A stretch of DNA of 32,522 nt from Anaerolineaceae bacterium (GTDB taxonomy: Bacteria > Chloroflexota > Anaerolineae > Anaerolineales > Anaerolineaceae). Positions 31,937-32,522 of the stretch are shown here, one piece after another (the stretch's first letter is position 1; every line of letters begins with the position of its first letter). Location of the stretch: positions 1 through 32,522 of the forward strand of contig WOZA01000024.1 in assembly GCA_011620505.1 (NCBI GenBank), written 5' to 3'. The position numbers and the translations under genes are program-made. The notes beneath the pieces are model-generated. The model was not told the origin of the DNA. It saw nothing but the letters and a program-made list of their open reading frames with translations, and did not search any database.

Positions 31937-32522
31937 TGGAATTGAGCATTGAGCAAGCCCGCGCGTATTACCCTGGCGATGACCCCGTGCATGGCTTCGA
32001 CCATGTTATGCGGGTCTACCGGATTGCTGAGAAGCTTGGAAAAGAAGAAGGCGCGGATCTTGAAATCCTGCATACCGCCGCGCTTTTGCATGATTCAAAA
32101 GGTGCGGATCCGCGCGGCGAGGGGAACGAACGCGAGGTACACCACCTGCTCAGCGCGGAGTTTGCTGAGACCGTGCTGATGGAGATGGGCTGGCAGCCGG
32201 AACGCATTGCAGCCGTGCAGCACTGCATCCGCAGCCACCGCTACCGCGCGCAGGACGAACCCCCGCAGACCATTGAGGCGATGTGCCTCTTTGACGCGGA
32301 CAAGCTGGACGTTCTGGGTGCGATTGGGGCGGCGCGCACCACGGCATTCTCCGCGCAGGCGAATTTGCCGTTTTACCGCGAGCCCTCTCAGCGCTTTTTG
32401 GAGAGCGGCGAGCATGAGCCCGATGAACTGCACAGCGCTTATCATGAATATTTGTTCAAGTTGCAGTTTGTGCACAAGAGGCTGCTGACCAAGGCTGGCA
32501 GAGCCATTGCCGAGCAGCGTGA
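31936..32522 (+). CDS. HD-domain phosphohydrolase (truncated by window end)
   Basis: This gene is not in the ORF track because it runs off the window. It reads MELSIEQARAYYPG at the start, then HGFDHVMRVYRIAEKL, AALLHDSKG (the metal-binding His-Asp), VQHCIRSHRY and DADKLD, the HD-superfamily order of His...HD...H...D ligands. The 195 visible residues fit small HD hydrolases of the YpgQ/YedJ type. Its start overlaps the membrane-protein stop by one base. The substrate is unknown, perhaps a nucleotide. Confidence 0.8.
   Translation, partial: MELSIEQARAYYPGDDPVHGFDHVMRVYRIAEKLGKEEGADLEILHTAALLHDSKGADPRGEGNEREVHHLLSAEFAETVLMEMGWQPERIAAVQHCIRSHRYRAQDEPPQTIEAMCLFDADKLDVLGAIGAARTTAFSAQANLPFYREPSQRFLESGEHEPDELHSAYHEYLFKLQFVHKRLLTKAGRAIAEQR

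Overview
The window looks like a chromosomal segment of a mesophilic Chloroflexota bacterium, most likely class Anaerolineae. This is an inference. It rests on moderate GC, many secreted or lipid-anchored proteins with long Thr/Pro linkers, MutS2 with a C-terminal Smr domain, and several promoters whose -10 box sits 6-7 nt before the start codon (leaderless messages). No rRNA, IS element, prophage or CRISPR array was seen.

Layout. 1-3.4 kb: an envelope pair (LytR-CpsA-Psr-like lipoprotein and a secreted lysozyme-fold/lytic transglycosylase-like protein) converges on a small YtxH-like protein. 3.4-7 kb: dnaK with a strong terminator, then an SbcD-like nuclease from a leaderless promoter. 7-9.8 kb (minus strand): a LysM lipoprotein, folP and a coiled-coil lipoprotein. 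9.9-13.4 kb: surE, ychF and a lipoprotein with two copies of a lectin-like domain. 13.4-14.3 kb: a tRNA-Leu(CAA) gene with its own promoter and terminator, a doubtful small ORF, and an orphan transcription unit (strong promoter, two hairpins, intrinsic terminator) that looks like a small RNA or attenuator. 14.3-16.7 kb: mutS2 on the minus strand.

16.8-30.4 kb is the main feature: an amino-sugar locus. nagA is on the minus strand; divergently come a HAD phosphatase and a CutC-family TIM barrel. After a promoter with a GntR/NagR-like operator candidate, a long, tightly packed run follows: SIS protein, mannose-family PTS IIC-IID-IIB, an unrecognised two-helix membrane protein, a Gfo/Idh/MocA oxidoreductase, a second NagA-like deacetylase, a neutral-ceramidase-like hydrolase, a second SIS protein, a second HAD phosphatase, MurQ etherase and a medium-chain dehydrogenase. 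A plausible reading is PTS import and phosphorylation of an N-acetylated amino sugar (GlcNAc, MurNAc or a derivative), lactyl-ether cleavage by MurQ and deacetylation by NagA, with the oxidoreductases, ceramidase-like hydrolase and SIS proteins handling a modified substrate. No EIIA, EI, HPr, nagB or local regulator is present in the window.

30.4-32.5 kb: leaderless hutI (histidine degradation), a tiny two-helix membrane protein and an HD-domain phosphohydrolase cut off by the window end.
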